A DNA stretch of 33,909 bases from an uncultured Atopobium sp. (GCA_938036925.1 CALHVU010000039.1:1-33909); one strand, 5' to 3'. Shown: positions 1 through 8,324, counted from the first letter of the stretch. The notes: a model not told the origin generated them from the letters alone. Numbers and translations: made by a program.

Positions 1-551
1 GTCAGCGTGTTCTGATTGCTATGGCTCTTACCCGCGATCCTTCTCTGGTTATCTGCGACGAGCCAACAACCGCTCTAGACGTTACTGTTCAGAAGCAAGT
101 TATCAAGCTCTTAAATGACCTTCAGCGTCGTCTTGGCTTCGCAATGATCTTTGTAAGCCACGACCTTGCACTTGTTGCAGAGGTTGCTTCTGAGATTACC
201 GTTATGTACGCAGGTCAGGTTATTGAGCAGGCAGCTACTACTGAGCTTCTGACCAATTCTGTTCACGAGTACACCCGCGGTCTTCTCGGCTCTGTTCTTT
301 CCATTGAGGAAGGTGCACAGGACGGTACCAGGCTTCACCAGGTACCAGGTTCTGTTCCTTCTCCAGAGGACTTCCCAACAGGCGATAGGTTTGCTCCTCG
401 TTCAAGCCACCCAGACTTGGGTCTTGAGGTACATCCTGTTATTAAGGAGATTCCTGGTAAGCACCATCGTTTCTCCGAGCTGCCTGATGAGTATCTGAAG
501 GAGCATGGTCTTGTGCCTTACCTTGAGCGTTCTCAAAAGGAGGTGAGGTAA
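1..551 (+). CDS. Peptide/opine-type ABC transporter ATP-binding protein, DppD/OppD-like (5' truncated)
   Basis: The reading frame is open at the window edge (first full codon at base 3), so only the C-terminal part of the ATPase is present. It enters in the signature helix (QRVLIAMAL), then shows Walker B with the catalytic Glu (VICDEPTTALD), the H-loop (FVSHDLALVAEVA) and an oligo_HPY-type C-terminal extension. That extension lacks the usual CxFxxRC cysteines (GDRFAPRSSH instead). It would energise import through a two-permease complex encoded upstream of the window. The next ATPase gene follows with no gap behind an AGGAGG ribosome site, so the two are one operon. The position ahead of esterases and nanAKE suggests a SatABCD-like sialic acid importer, but that substrate is inferred from context only. 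Confidence 0.93.
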   Translation, partial: QRVLIAMALTRDPSLVICDEPTTALDVTVQKQVIKLLNDLQRRLGFAMIFVSHDLALVAEVASEITVMYAGQVIEQAATTELLTNSVHEYTRGLLGSVLSIEEGAQDGTRLHQVPGSVPSPEDFPTGDRFAPRSSHPDLGLEVHPVIKEIPGKHHRFSELPDEYLKEHGLVPYLERSQKEVR

Positions 552-1373
552 ATGGCTACAACAACTGAAGAGCAGCCAATTATCTTCCTCGATGATATTT
601 CGGTTACGTTTAAGACGCGTACGGGCTCAATCTTTAAGCCTAATAAGGTTCACGCAGTACAGAATGTTTCTCTCAAGCTTATGCCTGGTGAGACCATTGG
701 TATTGTTGGTGAGTCTGGCTGCGGAAAGTCCACTACTGCAAATGTCATGTGTGGCCTTCAGTCACCAACGTCCGGTCATGTGTATTTCAAGGGAATGGAT
801 GTTACCAAGCGTACTCCAGAGCTTAGAAAGCAGATTGGCCGCGTTGTCTCTGTTGTCTTTCAGGATCCAGCAACTGCTCTTAACCCTCGTATGATTGTTA
901 AAGACCAGCTCATGGATCCACTGCTCGTGCATAAGGTAGGAACAGAGGCGGAGCGAGAAGCCCGTATTAATGAGCTTGTCGGTCTGGTTGGACTTCCACA
1001 TTCGGCACTTCGCGCCCTTCCTGGTCAGCTCTCTGGTGGTCAGCGTCAGCGTGTTGCAATTGCACGTGCGCTTTCTCTGAACCCATCGGCAATCATTGCT
1101 GACGAGCCTACTTCCGCACTGGACGTTTCCGTTCGTGCACAGATCTTGAACCTGCTTACAGACCTTAAGTCTGAGCTGGGTCTCTCGATGATTTTTATTT
1201 CGCACGATATTCAGACCGTCCGCTATGTTTCTGACCGCATCATTGTTATGAATCACGGTCAGATTATGGAGGATGGTCCTGCTAAGCAGGTCTTTGAGCA
1301 TCCAACAGATCCTTACACTAAGACGCTTTTGGGTGCTGCGCCATCTCTGCTTCATCCTAAACTGGGTGAGTAG
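552..1373 (+). CDS. Peptide/opine-type ABC transporter ATP-binding protein, DppF/OppF-like
   Basis: A complete 273-residue ATPase with Walker A GESGCGKST (about 53-61), Q-loop VVFQDP, signature LSGGQRQRVAIARAL, Walker B IIADEPTSALD and H-loop FISHDIQTV. It is the second nucleotide-binding subunit, pairing with the ATPase just upstream to drive a heteromeric importer. The ATG follows the upstream stop directly, with AAAAGGAGGTG inside the end of the previous gene. A strong hairpin terminator follows, so the transporter operon ends here and the esterase/nan genes may be transcribed by read-through or their own promoter. Family assignment is firm. The substrate is unknown; sialic acid or an acylated sialoside is the contextual guess. 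Confidence 0.95.
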   Translation: MATTTEEQPIIFLDDISVTFKTRTGSIFKPNKVHAVQNVSLKLMPGETIGIVGESGCGKSTTANVMCGLQSPTSGHVYFKGMDVTKRTPELRKQIGRVVSVVFQDPATALNPRMIVKDQLMDPLLVHKVGTEAEREARINELVGLVGLPHSALRALPGQLSGGQRQRVAIARALSLNPSAIIADEPTSALDVSVRAQILNLLTDLKSELGLSMIFISHDIQTVRYVSDRIIVMNHGQIMEDGPAKQVFEHPTDPYTKTLLGAAPSLLHPKLGE

Positions 1374-1394
1374 CGCTTACGTTTTGTTCGATTA

Positions 1395-1420
1395 GAGCGC
1401 AGCTTAGGCTGCGCTCTTTT
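1395..1420 (+). terminator. Intrinsic terminator after the ABC ATPase genes
   Basis: Perfect 9-bp stem GAGCGCAGC / GCTGCGCTC with a TTAG loop, then TTTT. It sits between the transporter ATPases and the esterase genes, and the T-run is short, so partial read-through is possible. Confidence 0.85.
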
Positions 1421-1438
1421 AGCTTGTTAGGTGGAGAA

Positions 1439-2479
1439 ATGCACCAAGAAACGCTTGAGCTGACAGAGTTGAAGGCAGCTCATGCTTTGACGCCCTATCC
1501 TTCAGATTTTGAGGAGTTTTGGACGGCGAGAATGGAGGAAGCAGATAATGCTCCTTTAAGCTGGAAAATTGCTCCTTCAACAGAGGTTACGTCAACTGCT
1601 TTAGCTCATTTTTTTGACCTAACGTTTGTGGGTATTGATGGCGCAGAAGTCTACGCAAAGTATCTGCGTCCGCAAACTGTTTCAGGCGTGCAAACTCCAC
1701 TAGTTCTACAGTTCCATGGCTATCCAGGGTCTTCTCGCAGTTGGTTTGAGCAGAGTTCATTTTTAGGTATGGGCTGCTCACTCGTTGCACTTGATAATCC
1801 CGGACAAGGCGGCCACAGCTTGGACGGAAGCTCTTATAAGAGCACTACCGTCTCAGGTCATTTGGTGCTTGGACTGGATGGGCCAGTAGAGGATCTTTAC
1901 TTTGTTCATCTCTACCAGAATATTCGTTTGCTCTGCAGGATTGTCCGCGAGCTTGAAGGAATTGATACAGACCGCGTTTTTGTAAACGGTGCGTCACAGG
2001 GCGGCGGCATTGGCTTAGCTACCTGTGCACTTAACCCAGACCTTATTAATAGAGCAGCAATTCTTTATCCCTTCCTTACCGATTTTAGGTGCGTATGGGA
2101 GCTTAATGCTGACGAGGTTGCTTACGAGGGAATTCGTTATTATTCCCGTTGGTTTGATGCAGACGGCTCTCGCGTTGATGAGGTCTTTGCAAAGCTTGCC
2201 TACATTGATTCTGTCAATTTTGCACGTCTGGTTACCTGTCCTGTGCTTTTTGGCACCGGACTTGATGACCCGGTTGTCCCTCCCGAGGCTCAGTTTGCTG
2301 CCTACAATGCTCTGACCTGCCCAAAGAGACATCTTCTTTATCCCGGATATGCGCATGAAGAGATTGGTGATTTTGACGATAAGATCATTGATTTCTTCTG
2401 CTCAGACAAGGGAGAGCAAGCTCTTGAAGCGCTGGACTCGTCATTTCCTGCTCAAGCAGAAGGCGAGGTGAAAGCATGA
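1439..2479 (+). CDS. Acetyl esterase, CE7 / AXE1 family (acetylxylan esterase / cephalosporin-C deacetylase-like)
   Basis: An alpha/beta hydrolase of 346 residues. The catalytic triad is visible: Ser186 in GASQGGG, Asp277 in GLDDPVVPP and His306 in YAHEEIGDF, with the spacing expected of CE7 enzymes (usually about 320 residues). The family arginine-glycine motif RGQGG is replaced by NPGQGG (121-125). The ATG at 1439 is preferred over an upstream TTG at 1424 because TAGGTGGAG lies just before it. CE7 enzymes remove acetyl groups from small sugars and oligosaccharides. Beside nanA, nanK and nanE, a plausible job is removing O-acetyl groups from sialic acid, or from a sugar imported by the upstream transporter; this is inference. 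The next gene overlaps by four bases (ATGA). No signal peptide is seen, so it acts in the cytoplasm. Confidence 0.85.
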   Translation: MHQETLELTELKAAHALTPYPSDFEEFWTARMEEADNAPLSWKIAPSTEVTSTALAHFFDLTFVGIDGAEVYAKYLRPQTVSGVQTPLVLQFHGYPGSSRSWFEQSSFLGMGCSLVALDNPGQGGHSLDGSSYKSTTVSGHLVLGLDGPVEDLYFVHLYQNIRLLCRIVRELEGIDTDRVFVNGASQGGGIGLATCALNPDLINRAAILYPFLTDFRCVWELNADEVAYEGIRYYSRWFDADGSRVDEVFAKLAYIDSVNFARLVTCPVLFGTGLDDPVVPPEAQFAAYNALTCPKRHLLYPGYAHEEIGDFDDKIIDFFCSDKGEQALEALDSSFPAQAEGEVKA

Positions 2480-3444
2480 GGGGTTTAACACAAAGGCTTG
2501 ATGATGCCCGTTCTTATCGCGGTGCGTGGCTTAGACCATCAAACTTTGAATCATTTTGGGAGACGTCGGTAGCGTTCGCACAAAATGTGCACGTAGAGAG
2601 TGCGGTTGAGCTTCCGTCTGCTACCCAGACGGCAACGTTTAAGTGCATCACATTCACCTCAACTGACCAGACGCAGCTGCGTGCTCGCGTCATCCTTCCA
2701 GCAGGTGTGTCGGTGGCAGAACCGCTGGCTGCGGCAGAGCTGTCCGCTTCGGCAGAGCTGCCAGCAGTGGTGCTCTTCTCCGATCTTGGTCGGGGAGTGC
2801 GCAGCTGGCTGCACCTATTGCGCTTCTCGGCACTTGGTCTGCCTGTTGTAGCTCTGGAGGCTCGCCCGTGCGAACCTCAGCTCAAAGACGCTTGGAGGGG
2901 AACCTTTACCGCAGAGGAGCTTGCTCACGCGCTCATCAACCCAGATGACGCTGCATCCTCTACGCTCAAGCAGCTCATCGATGACGCACTGGTAACTACC
3001 GCGGTTGCATCGCGCTTCCTCGGGCACACAACCGTTACCTGGGGAGAAGGTCTAGGCGGCTCGCAGGCTTTGTTTGTGGCAGCACTTCTGCCCAAGGCAC
3101 CGATCGCTACCATGGCACTGAACCCGCTCTTTGCCGACAACGCAACAACCCTGCGAGCACATGTCGGATGCGGAGACACTCCGCAGTCAGATGCAGCTAT
3201 CGACGCGGTCGGTCTTCTCGACAGCGCGTGCGCGGCAGAGCTGGTGCGTGTGCCTGCGCTTATCGGCACGGCTCTGCTGGACCAGAGCGCTCCAACTGAA
3301 GGAACGTTTGCGCTGTACAATCGCTTGCCAGGACAGAAGGAAATGCGCGTGTATCCCAAGTTTGGCCACGAGCGCATCAATCAGTTTGAGAACGAGCAAA
3401 TCAACTATCTCTGCGAGGTTATATCAGGGCTTTGTCATAACTAA
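2476..3444 (+). CDS. Probable inactive CE7-type esterase paralog
   Basis: 322 residues, collinear with the esterase before it: FESFWET matches FEEFWTA, ALYNRLPGQ matches AAYNALTCP, and YPKFGHERI matches YPGYAHEEI. The nucleophile is missing. Where the upstream paralog has GASQGG with Ser186, this protein has GEGLGG, with Gly192 in the serine position. Asp269 (ALLDQ) and His298 (FGHERI) are retained, while the FHGYPG segment is degraded to FSDLGRG. The frame is intact with no stop or frameshift, so it looks like a maintained pseudoenzyme or a binding/regulatory partner rather than a decaying gene. The start overlaps the upstream stop (ATGA), implying translational coupling and perhaps a heteromeric complex. 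An Ala/Ser/Glu-rich stretch at about 84-96 (repeated AEL) is specific to this copy. It could have gained another activity. Confidence 0.72.
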   Translation: MRGLTQRLDDARSYRGAWLRPSNFESFWETSVAFAQNVHVESAVELPSATQTATFKCITFTSTDQTQLRARVILPAGVSVAEPLAAAELSASAELPAVVLFSDLGRGVRSWLHLLRFSALGLPVVALEARPCEPQLKDAWRGTFTAEELAHALINPDDAASSTLKQLIDDALVTTAVASRFLGHTTVTWGEGLGGSQALFVAALLPKAPIATMALNPLFADNATTLRAHVGCGDTPQSDAAIDAVGLLDSACAAELVRVPALIGTALLDQSAPTEGTFALYNRLPGQKEMRVYPKFGHERINQFENEQINYLCEVISGLCHN

Positions 3445-3450
3445 GCGGGC

Positions 3451-3456
3451 TATAAT
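3451..3456 (+). promoter_or_regulatory. Possible -10 box upstream of nanA
   Basis: A perfect TATAAT in the 117-bp gap before nanA. The best upstream hexamer, TTGTCA at 3432-3437, is only 13 bp away, which is too short for a standard promoter. The site is tentative. It would give a leader of about 100 nt. Confidence 0.3.
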
Positions 3457-3561
3457 TACGTAGGTTCTTTGAAGTTGCGTTTGATTAATGCTTTGGTCGG
3501 CTACTTCAGTACATTGTTGTATGAAACCAGTTGGATTTTCCAACGTGTGAAAGGATAAAGC

Positions 3562-4485
3562 ATGTCCAGTAACGTACCATTTAGCGGTGTTGTTCCACCA
3601 GTTGTAACCCCAGATACCCCAGACCATCAGCTTGATGTTGTGTCATTTGAGCGCTCTATTAATCGTCTCATTGAGGCTGGTGTAGACGGCCTGTTCTTCC
3701 TTGGCTCGTCTGGCGAGGTTGTTTTTGCAACTGATGAGCGTCGTGATCAGATTGTGCGCGAGGCTGTTCGCATTGTTGACCACCGTGTTCCGGTCCTTGT
3801 GGGCATCATTGATACCGAGACCGAGCGCGTCCTGGAGCACGGTCGCCGTGCCCTCGCACTGGGTGCAGATGCTCTTGTAGCAACCGCTCCTTTCTACGCA
3901 CTTGGCGGCCCAGCTGATGTTGAAGAGCATTTCCGCATTCTTCACCAGGAGCTGGATGCACCTCTGTTTGCGTATGACATTCCTGTCTGTGTTCACACTA
4001 AGCTTCCTTGGAAGATGCTTGCTCGTCTGGGCGCAGAGGGTGTTCTTGCAGGCGTTAAGGACTCTTCTGGCGATGACGTCTCCTTCAGGTATCTTGTTCA
4101 GGAAAACGAGAAGAACGGTCACCCTCTGACCCTTCTGACCGGCCATGAGATTGTTGTTGACGGCGCCCTTCTTTCTGGTGCAGACGGTTCTGTTCCTGGC
4201 CTTGCTAATGTTGAGCCAGAGGGCTACGTCCGCATGTGGAAGGCAGCTCAGGAAGGTAACTGGGCAGAGGTCAAGCGTGAGCAGGACCGACTTAACGAGA
4301 TTTCCCACATCTTTGATGTCACTTCAGGCGTTCAGGGCTATGGTGCTGGCGTTGGAGCATTCAAGTGCGCACTTAACCTCATGGGCATCTTTGATTCTGA
4401 CCAGATGCCTCGTCCTGTTAAGCCACTTGATGGACAGAACCGTGAGGCAATCAAGCAGGTTCTTATTGCAAACGGCCTTCTCTAA
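3562..4485 (+). CDS. nanA: N-acetylneuraminate lyase (DHDPS/NAL aldolase superfamily)
   Basis: A class I (Schiff-base) aldolase of 307 residues, the normal family length. The substrate carboxylate loop GSSGE is at 48-52, the catalytic Tyr138 in YDIP, and the Schiff-base Lys166 in GVKDSSGD; these positions are one off the Tyr137/Lys165 of E. coli NanA. The reaction splits N-acetylneuraminate into N-acetylmannosamine and pyruvate in the cytosol. DapA (lysine synthesis) is unlikely because the Arg that follows the tyrosine motif in DapA is absent and the neighbours are a ROK kinase and NanE. A related sugar-acid aldolase cannot be excluded from sequence alone. GAAAGGATAAAGC precedes the ATG; the kinase gene starts 15 bp after the stop. 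Confidence 0.85.
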   Translation: MSSNVPFSGVVPPVVTPDTPDHQLDVVSFERSINRLIEAGVDGLFFLGSSGEVVFATDERRDQIVREAVRIVDHRVPVLVGIIDTETERVLEHGRRALALGADALVATAPFYALGGPADVEEHFRILHQELDAPLFAYDIPVCVHTKLPWKMLARLGAEGVLAGVKDSSGDDVSFRYLVQENEKNGHPLTLLTGHEIVVDGALLSGADGSVPGLANVEPEGYVRMWKAAQEGNWAEVKREQDRLNEISHIFDVTSGVQGYGAGVGAFKCALNLMGIFDSDQMPRPVKPLDGQNREAIKQVLIANGLL

Positions 4486-4500
4486 ACAAGAGGGGACACC

Positions 4501-5490
4501 ATGGACTCTAAGTTTGTTTCTCCAACACATGTTTGTGCTGTTGATATTGGCGGCACAAAAATTGCCTGCGGCATAGTCACTCTTAACGGCACCGACGCTC
4601 CAAACGTCCAGTCCGTAAAGAAGGTCCCAACTAACGCAAAAGAGGGTGGCAAGCAGGTTCTGGCCACCGTTCTGCAGGCAATTAGAGAGGCACTTGCTCG
4701 TGCAGAAGAGCTGGACCTTACTATCTCTGGCGTGGGCATTTCTTCTGCTGGTGTTGTTGACCCTCGTACGGGTGACATCACCTACGCAAATGAGCTTATG
4801 CCAGGCTGGGGCGGAACCGCTCTTGGATCTGCAGTTACCAGCGAGTTTGGCCTTCCGTGCAGCGTCCTTAATGACGTTCATGCTCACGCTCTGGGCGAGG
4901 CTCGTCATGGTGCTGGCCACGGCAAAGATAGCGTTTTAACCGTAGCGGTTGGCACGGGCATTGGTGGCGCCTTTGTGAACCACGGCATCTTGATGCTGGG
5001 TGCTCACGACGAGGCTGGTCACATTGGTCACGTTGCAACTCCAGCGGCAGCTGGCGTTGACTGCCCGTGTGGTGGAACTTCTCATCTTGAGCCTGTTTCT
5101 GCAGGTCCTGGCATTATTCGCGAGTATGTCCGCCTTGGTGGCTCCGATACGCTTGAAGACGGTTCTGCTCTTGATGGCGCAGAGATTGACCGCAGGGCTC
5201 TTGCTGGCGAGAAAATCGCTCAGGCTGCAGAGGAGCGCTCGGGCCGCGCGCTTGGTGAGGTTTTGGGCAGTATGTGCAACATGCTTGACCCTTCCGTCAT
5301 CATCCTGTCTGGCTCCGTTGCAGAGTGCGGCAAGTACTGGCACGAGGCGCTCGCGGTTGCATTTAAGCTGCAGGCCATGCCTCCTGTTCAGGCAACGCCT
5401 ATTGTGAAGGGAACCCTTGGTGGAGAAGCCCCTCTTATTGGCGCTGCAGAAAACCTTGTTCTACCTGGCTATTTAGAGACGCGTCTTTAG
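4501..5490 (+). CDS. nanK: ROK-family sugar kinase, probable N-acetylmannosamine kinase
   Basis: A 329-residue ROK kinase with the phosphate loop DIGGTK (15-20), GTGIGG (151-156), catalytic Asp125 in LND, and substrate/metal motif GHIGH (173-177). It would phosphorylate ManNAc to ManNAc-6-P between NanA and NanE. The ROK zinc motif CxCGxxGC reads CPCGGTSH: Cys188 and Cys190 are kept but the last cysteine is His195. Histidine can still ligate zinc, so this is a variant site rather than a clear loss. The start follows AAGAGGGGACACC. ROK kinases vary in sugar specificity, and the NanK name rests on its place between nanA and nanE. The protein also carries a copy of the dispersed GGCGAGAAA motif (5206-5217), encoding AGEKI. 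Confidence 0.82.
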   Translation: MDSKFVSPTHVCAVDIGGTKIACGIVTLNGTDAPNVQSVKKVPTNAKEGGKQVLATVLQAIREALARAEELDLTISGVGISSAGVVDPRTGDITYANELMPGWGGTALGSAVTSEFGLPCSVLNDVHAHALGEARHGAGHGKDSVLTVAVGTGIGGAFVNHGILMLGAHDEAGHIGHVATPAAAGVDCPCGGTSHLEPVSAGPGIIREYVRLGGSDTLEDGSALDGAEIDRRALAGEKIAQAAEERSGRALGEVLGSMCNMLDPSVIILSGSVAECGKYWHEALAVAFKLQAMPPVQATPIVKGTLGGEAPLIGAAENLVLPGYLETRL

Positions 5491-5499
5491 GCAAGAAGC

Positions 5500-5529
5500 G
5501 CCAAGTCACTAATAGCTTGCTGACTTGGC
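5500..5529 (+). repeat. Inverted repeat between nanK and nanE
   Basis: Perfect 9-bp arms GCCAAGTCA (5500-5508) and TGACTTGGC (5521-5529) around a 12-nt spacer, ten bases after the nanK stop. No T-run follows, so it is not a standard terminator. An mRNA stability or processing hairpin, or an operator, would fit. Confidence 0.6.
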
Positions 5530-5596
5530 TTGCTGATCCAGCACGCCGCAAAGACACATACCTTTAACGTACGTACATTCTGGTAAGGAGAATACC

Positions 5597-6286
5597 GTGG
5601 CACACTCAGAGCTTGTTGAGTCACTTAAAGGAAAACTCATCGTTAGCGTCCAGGCGTATCCTGGTGAGCCTATGAGGCATCCAGAGACTATGGCTCAGAT
5701 TGCACGCGCTTGTGAGCTTGGCGGTGCTGCTGCTATTAGGTGCCAGGGCTTATCTGATATCTCTGCCATTAAGGGTAGGGTTGAAATTCCTGTCATTGGC
5801 CTCTGGAAAGAGGGTCATGAAGGCGTCTACATTACTCCTACGCTTCGTCATGCGCGTGCTTGTATTCACGCAGGTGCAGACGTTGTTGCCCTGGATGCAA
5901 CAGACCGTCCAAGACCAGATGGTAGAACCTTTGAAGAGACCGTTGCAGCTCTGCGTGCGGAGTCTGACGTGCTGATTATGGCTGACTGCATGACTATGGA
6001 TGATATTCGTCGCGCTGTTGCCGCTGGTTGTGACCTTGTTTCAACTACACTTTCTCACAACAAGGCCGCTATTGATACAACGCTCGATGATGGCCCTGAT
6101 ATTGCCCTTCTTCAGCAGGCAACTACTGAATTCCCAGGTATTGCCATTATTTGCGAGGGTCACGTTCACACACCACAAGACGCAAAAGATGCTCTTGATG
6201 CAGGCGCTTGGGCGGTTGTCTCAGGTACAGCCATTACACATCCAACTTCAATTACCTCTTGGTTTGCTGCAGCACTTGAGGATTAA
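5597..6286 (+). CDS. nanE: N-acylglucosamine-6-phosphate 2-epimerase
   Basis: A 229-residue TIM barrel of the NanE family, converting ManNAc-6-P to GlcNAc-6-P, the exit step into amino-sugar metabolism. Diagnostic segments are SVQAYPGEPM (17-26), GLWKEGHEG with the expected catalytic Lys71, LDATDRPRPDG (99-109) and ICEGHVHTP near the C-terminus, then WAVVSGTAITHP. The start is GTG, supported by TAAGGAG seven bases upstream. A 106-bp gap with an inverted repeat separates it from nanK, so it may be partly independent. No nagA or nagB lies in the window. Confidence 0.93.
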   Translation: MAHSELVESLKGKLIVSVQAYPGEPMRHPETMAQIARACELGGAAAIRCQGLSDISAIKGRVEIPVIGLWKEGHEGVYITPTLRHARACIHAGADVVALDATDRPRPDGRTFEETVAALRAESDVLIMADCMTMDDIRRAVAAGCDLVSTTLSHNKAAIDTTLDDGPDIALLQQATTEFPGIAIICEGHVHTPQDAKDALDAGAWAVVSGTAITHPTSITSWFAAALED

Positions 6287-6332
6287 CGCTTGGAGCGGTA
6301 AGGTTTTCTCGTCACGTATGTAAGGAGCGCCT

Positions 6333-7250
6333 GTGAAGAAAAACGATCCTACACCTTCAGTTATTCCCGACATTGTCATTATTACGGGTATGTCTGGATC
6401 GGGTCGCACGCAGGCGCTTCATGTGTTTGAGGACATGGGTTATTTCTGTATTGATAACCTGCCACCAGCTCTTATTTTGCAGCTTTCTAACCTTGTGGGC
6501 ATTAACACAGGCGTTGGCCGCCATTTGGCTGTTACCTGTGATTTGCGCTCGCAAGGTCTTTTTGATGACATTTCTGAAGCGCTGAAGTCACTTGCAGATC
6601 ACGAGCTTACCTACAAGATTGTTTACCTGGACTCTTCAGACGAAGTTCTTATGCGTCGCTATAGCGAGAATCGCCGTCGTCATCCTTTGGCGCAGGAGGG
6701 AGAAAATCTCTCATCTGCAATTTCTAAGGAACGCTCACAGCTTCAAGACATAAAAGCGCTGGCAGATGTGGTCCTAGACACCTCATCTATGCGCACTAAT
6801 ACGCTTAAGAGTCGCCTTCGTCGTGCATTTTCAGAGCTTGCTGAACAGCAGCTTATGGATGTCAGTGTGTTTTCATTTGGCTTCAAAAATGGTTTGCCCG
6901 TTGAGGCTGACCTTATGATTGACGTGCGATTCCTGCCTAATCCTTACTATGATCCAGAGCTCAGACCGCTTACCGGTCTTGATGAGCCAGTAGCTCAGTT
7001 TGTCCTTACGCATGGCACTACTAAGAAATTCCTTAAGTCTTGGTTTGAGCTGCTTGATGTGGTTATGCCTGGCTATGTGCAGGAGGGCAAGAGTCTGCTT
7101 TCCATTGCGGTAGGTTGCACGGGTGGCCAGCATAGAAGTGTTGCAATCGCACGCGCTACCGCAGAGCACCTCACTAGCCAGGGATATCGCGTAACGCTGT
7201 TCCATCGCGATCTTGATGCGGCTCAGAAGAAGTCTCAGCAGGTTGAGTAG
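6333..7250 (+). CDS. rapZ: RapZ/YvcJ-family nucleotide- and RNA-binding protein
   Basis: 305 residues, typical for the family. The N-terminal P-loop is GMSGSGRT (19-26), followed by the conserved EDMGYFCIDNLPP and LYLDSSDEVLMRRYSENRRRHPL. The C-terminal half has FSFGFKNGLP, DVRFLPNPYY and CTGGQHRSVAIA, the region that in E. coli RapZ binds RNA and GlcN6P-linked signals. The invariant P-loop lysine is Arg25, which may weaken nucleotide binding. The start is GTG after TAAGGAG. whiA follows 13 bp later, as in many Gram-positives except that yvcK is missing between them. Confidence 0.93.
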   Translation: MKKNDPTPSVIPDIVIITGMSGSGRTQALHVFEDMGYFCIDNLPPALILQLSNLVGINTGVGRHLAVTCDLRSQGLFDDISEALKSLADHELTYKIVYLDSSDEVLMRRYSENRRRHPLAQEGENLSSAISKERSQLQDIKALADVVLDTSSMRTNTLKSRLRRAFSELAEQQLMDVSVFSFGFKNGLPVEADLMIDVRFLPNPYYDPELRPLTGLDEPVAQFVLTHGTTKKFLKSWFELLDVVMPGYVQEGKSLLSIAVGCTGGQHRSVAIARATAEHLTSQGYRVTLFHRDLDAAQKKSQQVE

Positions 7251-7263
7251 AAGTTAGTCTGTC

Positions 7264-8232
7264 ATGTCCTATACTGCCTTGGTTAAAAATGAGCTGGTCA
7301 GCGTACCAGAAATTCAGACGGACTGTGAATTAGCCCAGCTTTCTGCGCTTATTCGTGTTTCCGGAACGTTGTCAATGCACGGCCCTGGTAAATTTGCCGT
7401 TCGCATTGTTACCGAGACTGGCACTGTTGCCCGTACGGTCATTAGTTCTTCTCGCCGTCTGTTTGATCTGGGCACTTCTGTTGAGTACCGTCGCTCTATC
7501 ATGCATAAGAAACGCAACTATTTGCTTGAGATTTCCAATCAGGATTCGCTCGCAGAAGCGCTTTCTGCTCTTGGCATTTACATACCGGGAGAAGGCCTGG
7601 TAAGCGGCATTCCAAAGAGTATTATTCGCACCAAGCAGGCGCAGCGGGCTTTTTTGCGTGGAGCGTTTATGGCGGGCGGATTTTTGGCTGATCCCTTAAA
7701 AGATTTTCACCTAGAGATTGCTGTCTCGGGAGAAAGATTTGCCACTGAGCTGGTAAAACTTATGGGATCCATTGGCGTTAAGGCACGCCTTAATCATCGT
7801 AATCGCCACACTAACGCTCTGATGCGCACCAGAGAAATTTATGCCGTTTACCTTAAGAGCTCTGACGACATCATCAAGTTTTTGCGAGAAATTGGTGCGC
7901 CCACTATGGCGCGCGCTATCGCGTTTACGCGTGTGCAAAAGCATTATCGCAACAACGTCAACCGAGTTGTCAACGCAGAGATGGCTAATCAAACGCGGTC
8001 TTCAAATGCAGCGGCAGACCAGTTAGCGCTCATAGAAAAGGTCGAGAAACTCGTTGGACTTAGAGCTCTGCCGCCAGCGGTCAGAGATTTTTGTCTTGCA
8101 CGAAAAGATAACCCTGAGCTGTCATTATCAGCGCTGGGGGAGTCGTTTGTACCGCCCGTATCCAAGTCCGCCATGTATCACCGATTGCTTCGTTTAGAAA
8201 AAATCGTTCAGGATTTAGAAAAAGATGCATAA
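7264..8232 (+). CDS. whiA: WhiA, sporulation/cell-division regulator homolog
   Basis: 322 residues with the two-part WhiA layout. An N-terminal LAGLIDADG-like fold spans about 1-215 (SALIRVSGTLS, FLRGAFMAGGFLADP, YAVYLKSSDDIIKFL). A C-terminal helix-turn-helix region includes NRVVNAEMANQTRSSNAA, LPPAVRDFCLARKDNPELSLSALGE and SKSAMYHRLLRLEKI. WhiA binds DNA and links growth to division in actinobacteria, and is conserved in non-sporulating relatives. No strong ribosome site precedes the ATG, 13 bp after rapZ, so translational coupling is likely. Confidence 0.95.
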   Translation: MSYTALVKNELVSVPEIQTDCELAQLSALIRVSGTLSMHGPGKFAVRIVTETGTVARTVISSSRRLFDLGTSVEYRRSIMHKKRNYLLEISNQDSLAEALSALGIYIPGEGLVSGIPKSIIRTKQAQRAFLRGAFMAGGFLADPLKDFHLEIAVSGERFATELVKLMGSIGVKARLNHRNRHTNALMRTREIYAVYLKSSDDIIKFLREIGAPTMARAIAFTRVQKHYRNNVNRVVNAEMANQTRSSNAAADQLALIEKVEKLVGLRALPPAVRDFCLARKDNPELSLSALGESFVPPVSKSAMYHRLLRLEKIVQDLEKDA

Positions 8233-8324
8233 GTTATCGGTGAGTGCGGTAAAATACACGGTGTACGGTTTAAATGTTAATGAATCCGGAGAATGGCTCT
8301 GGGTCACCGAAAGGAGCATTACGT

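Noticed and set aside
3562..4485. Dihydrodipicolinate synthase (dapA)
   Set aside because: The DapA arginine after the tyrosine motif is absent and the neighbours are a ROK kinase and nanE.
8274..8324. N-terminal extension of GAPDH
   Set aside because: The added residues do not fit the family and a good ribosome site lies before the ATG at 8325.
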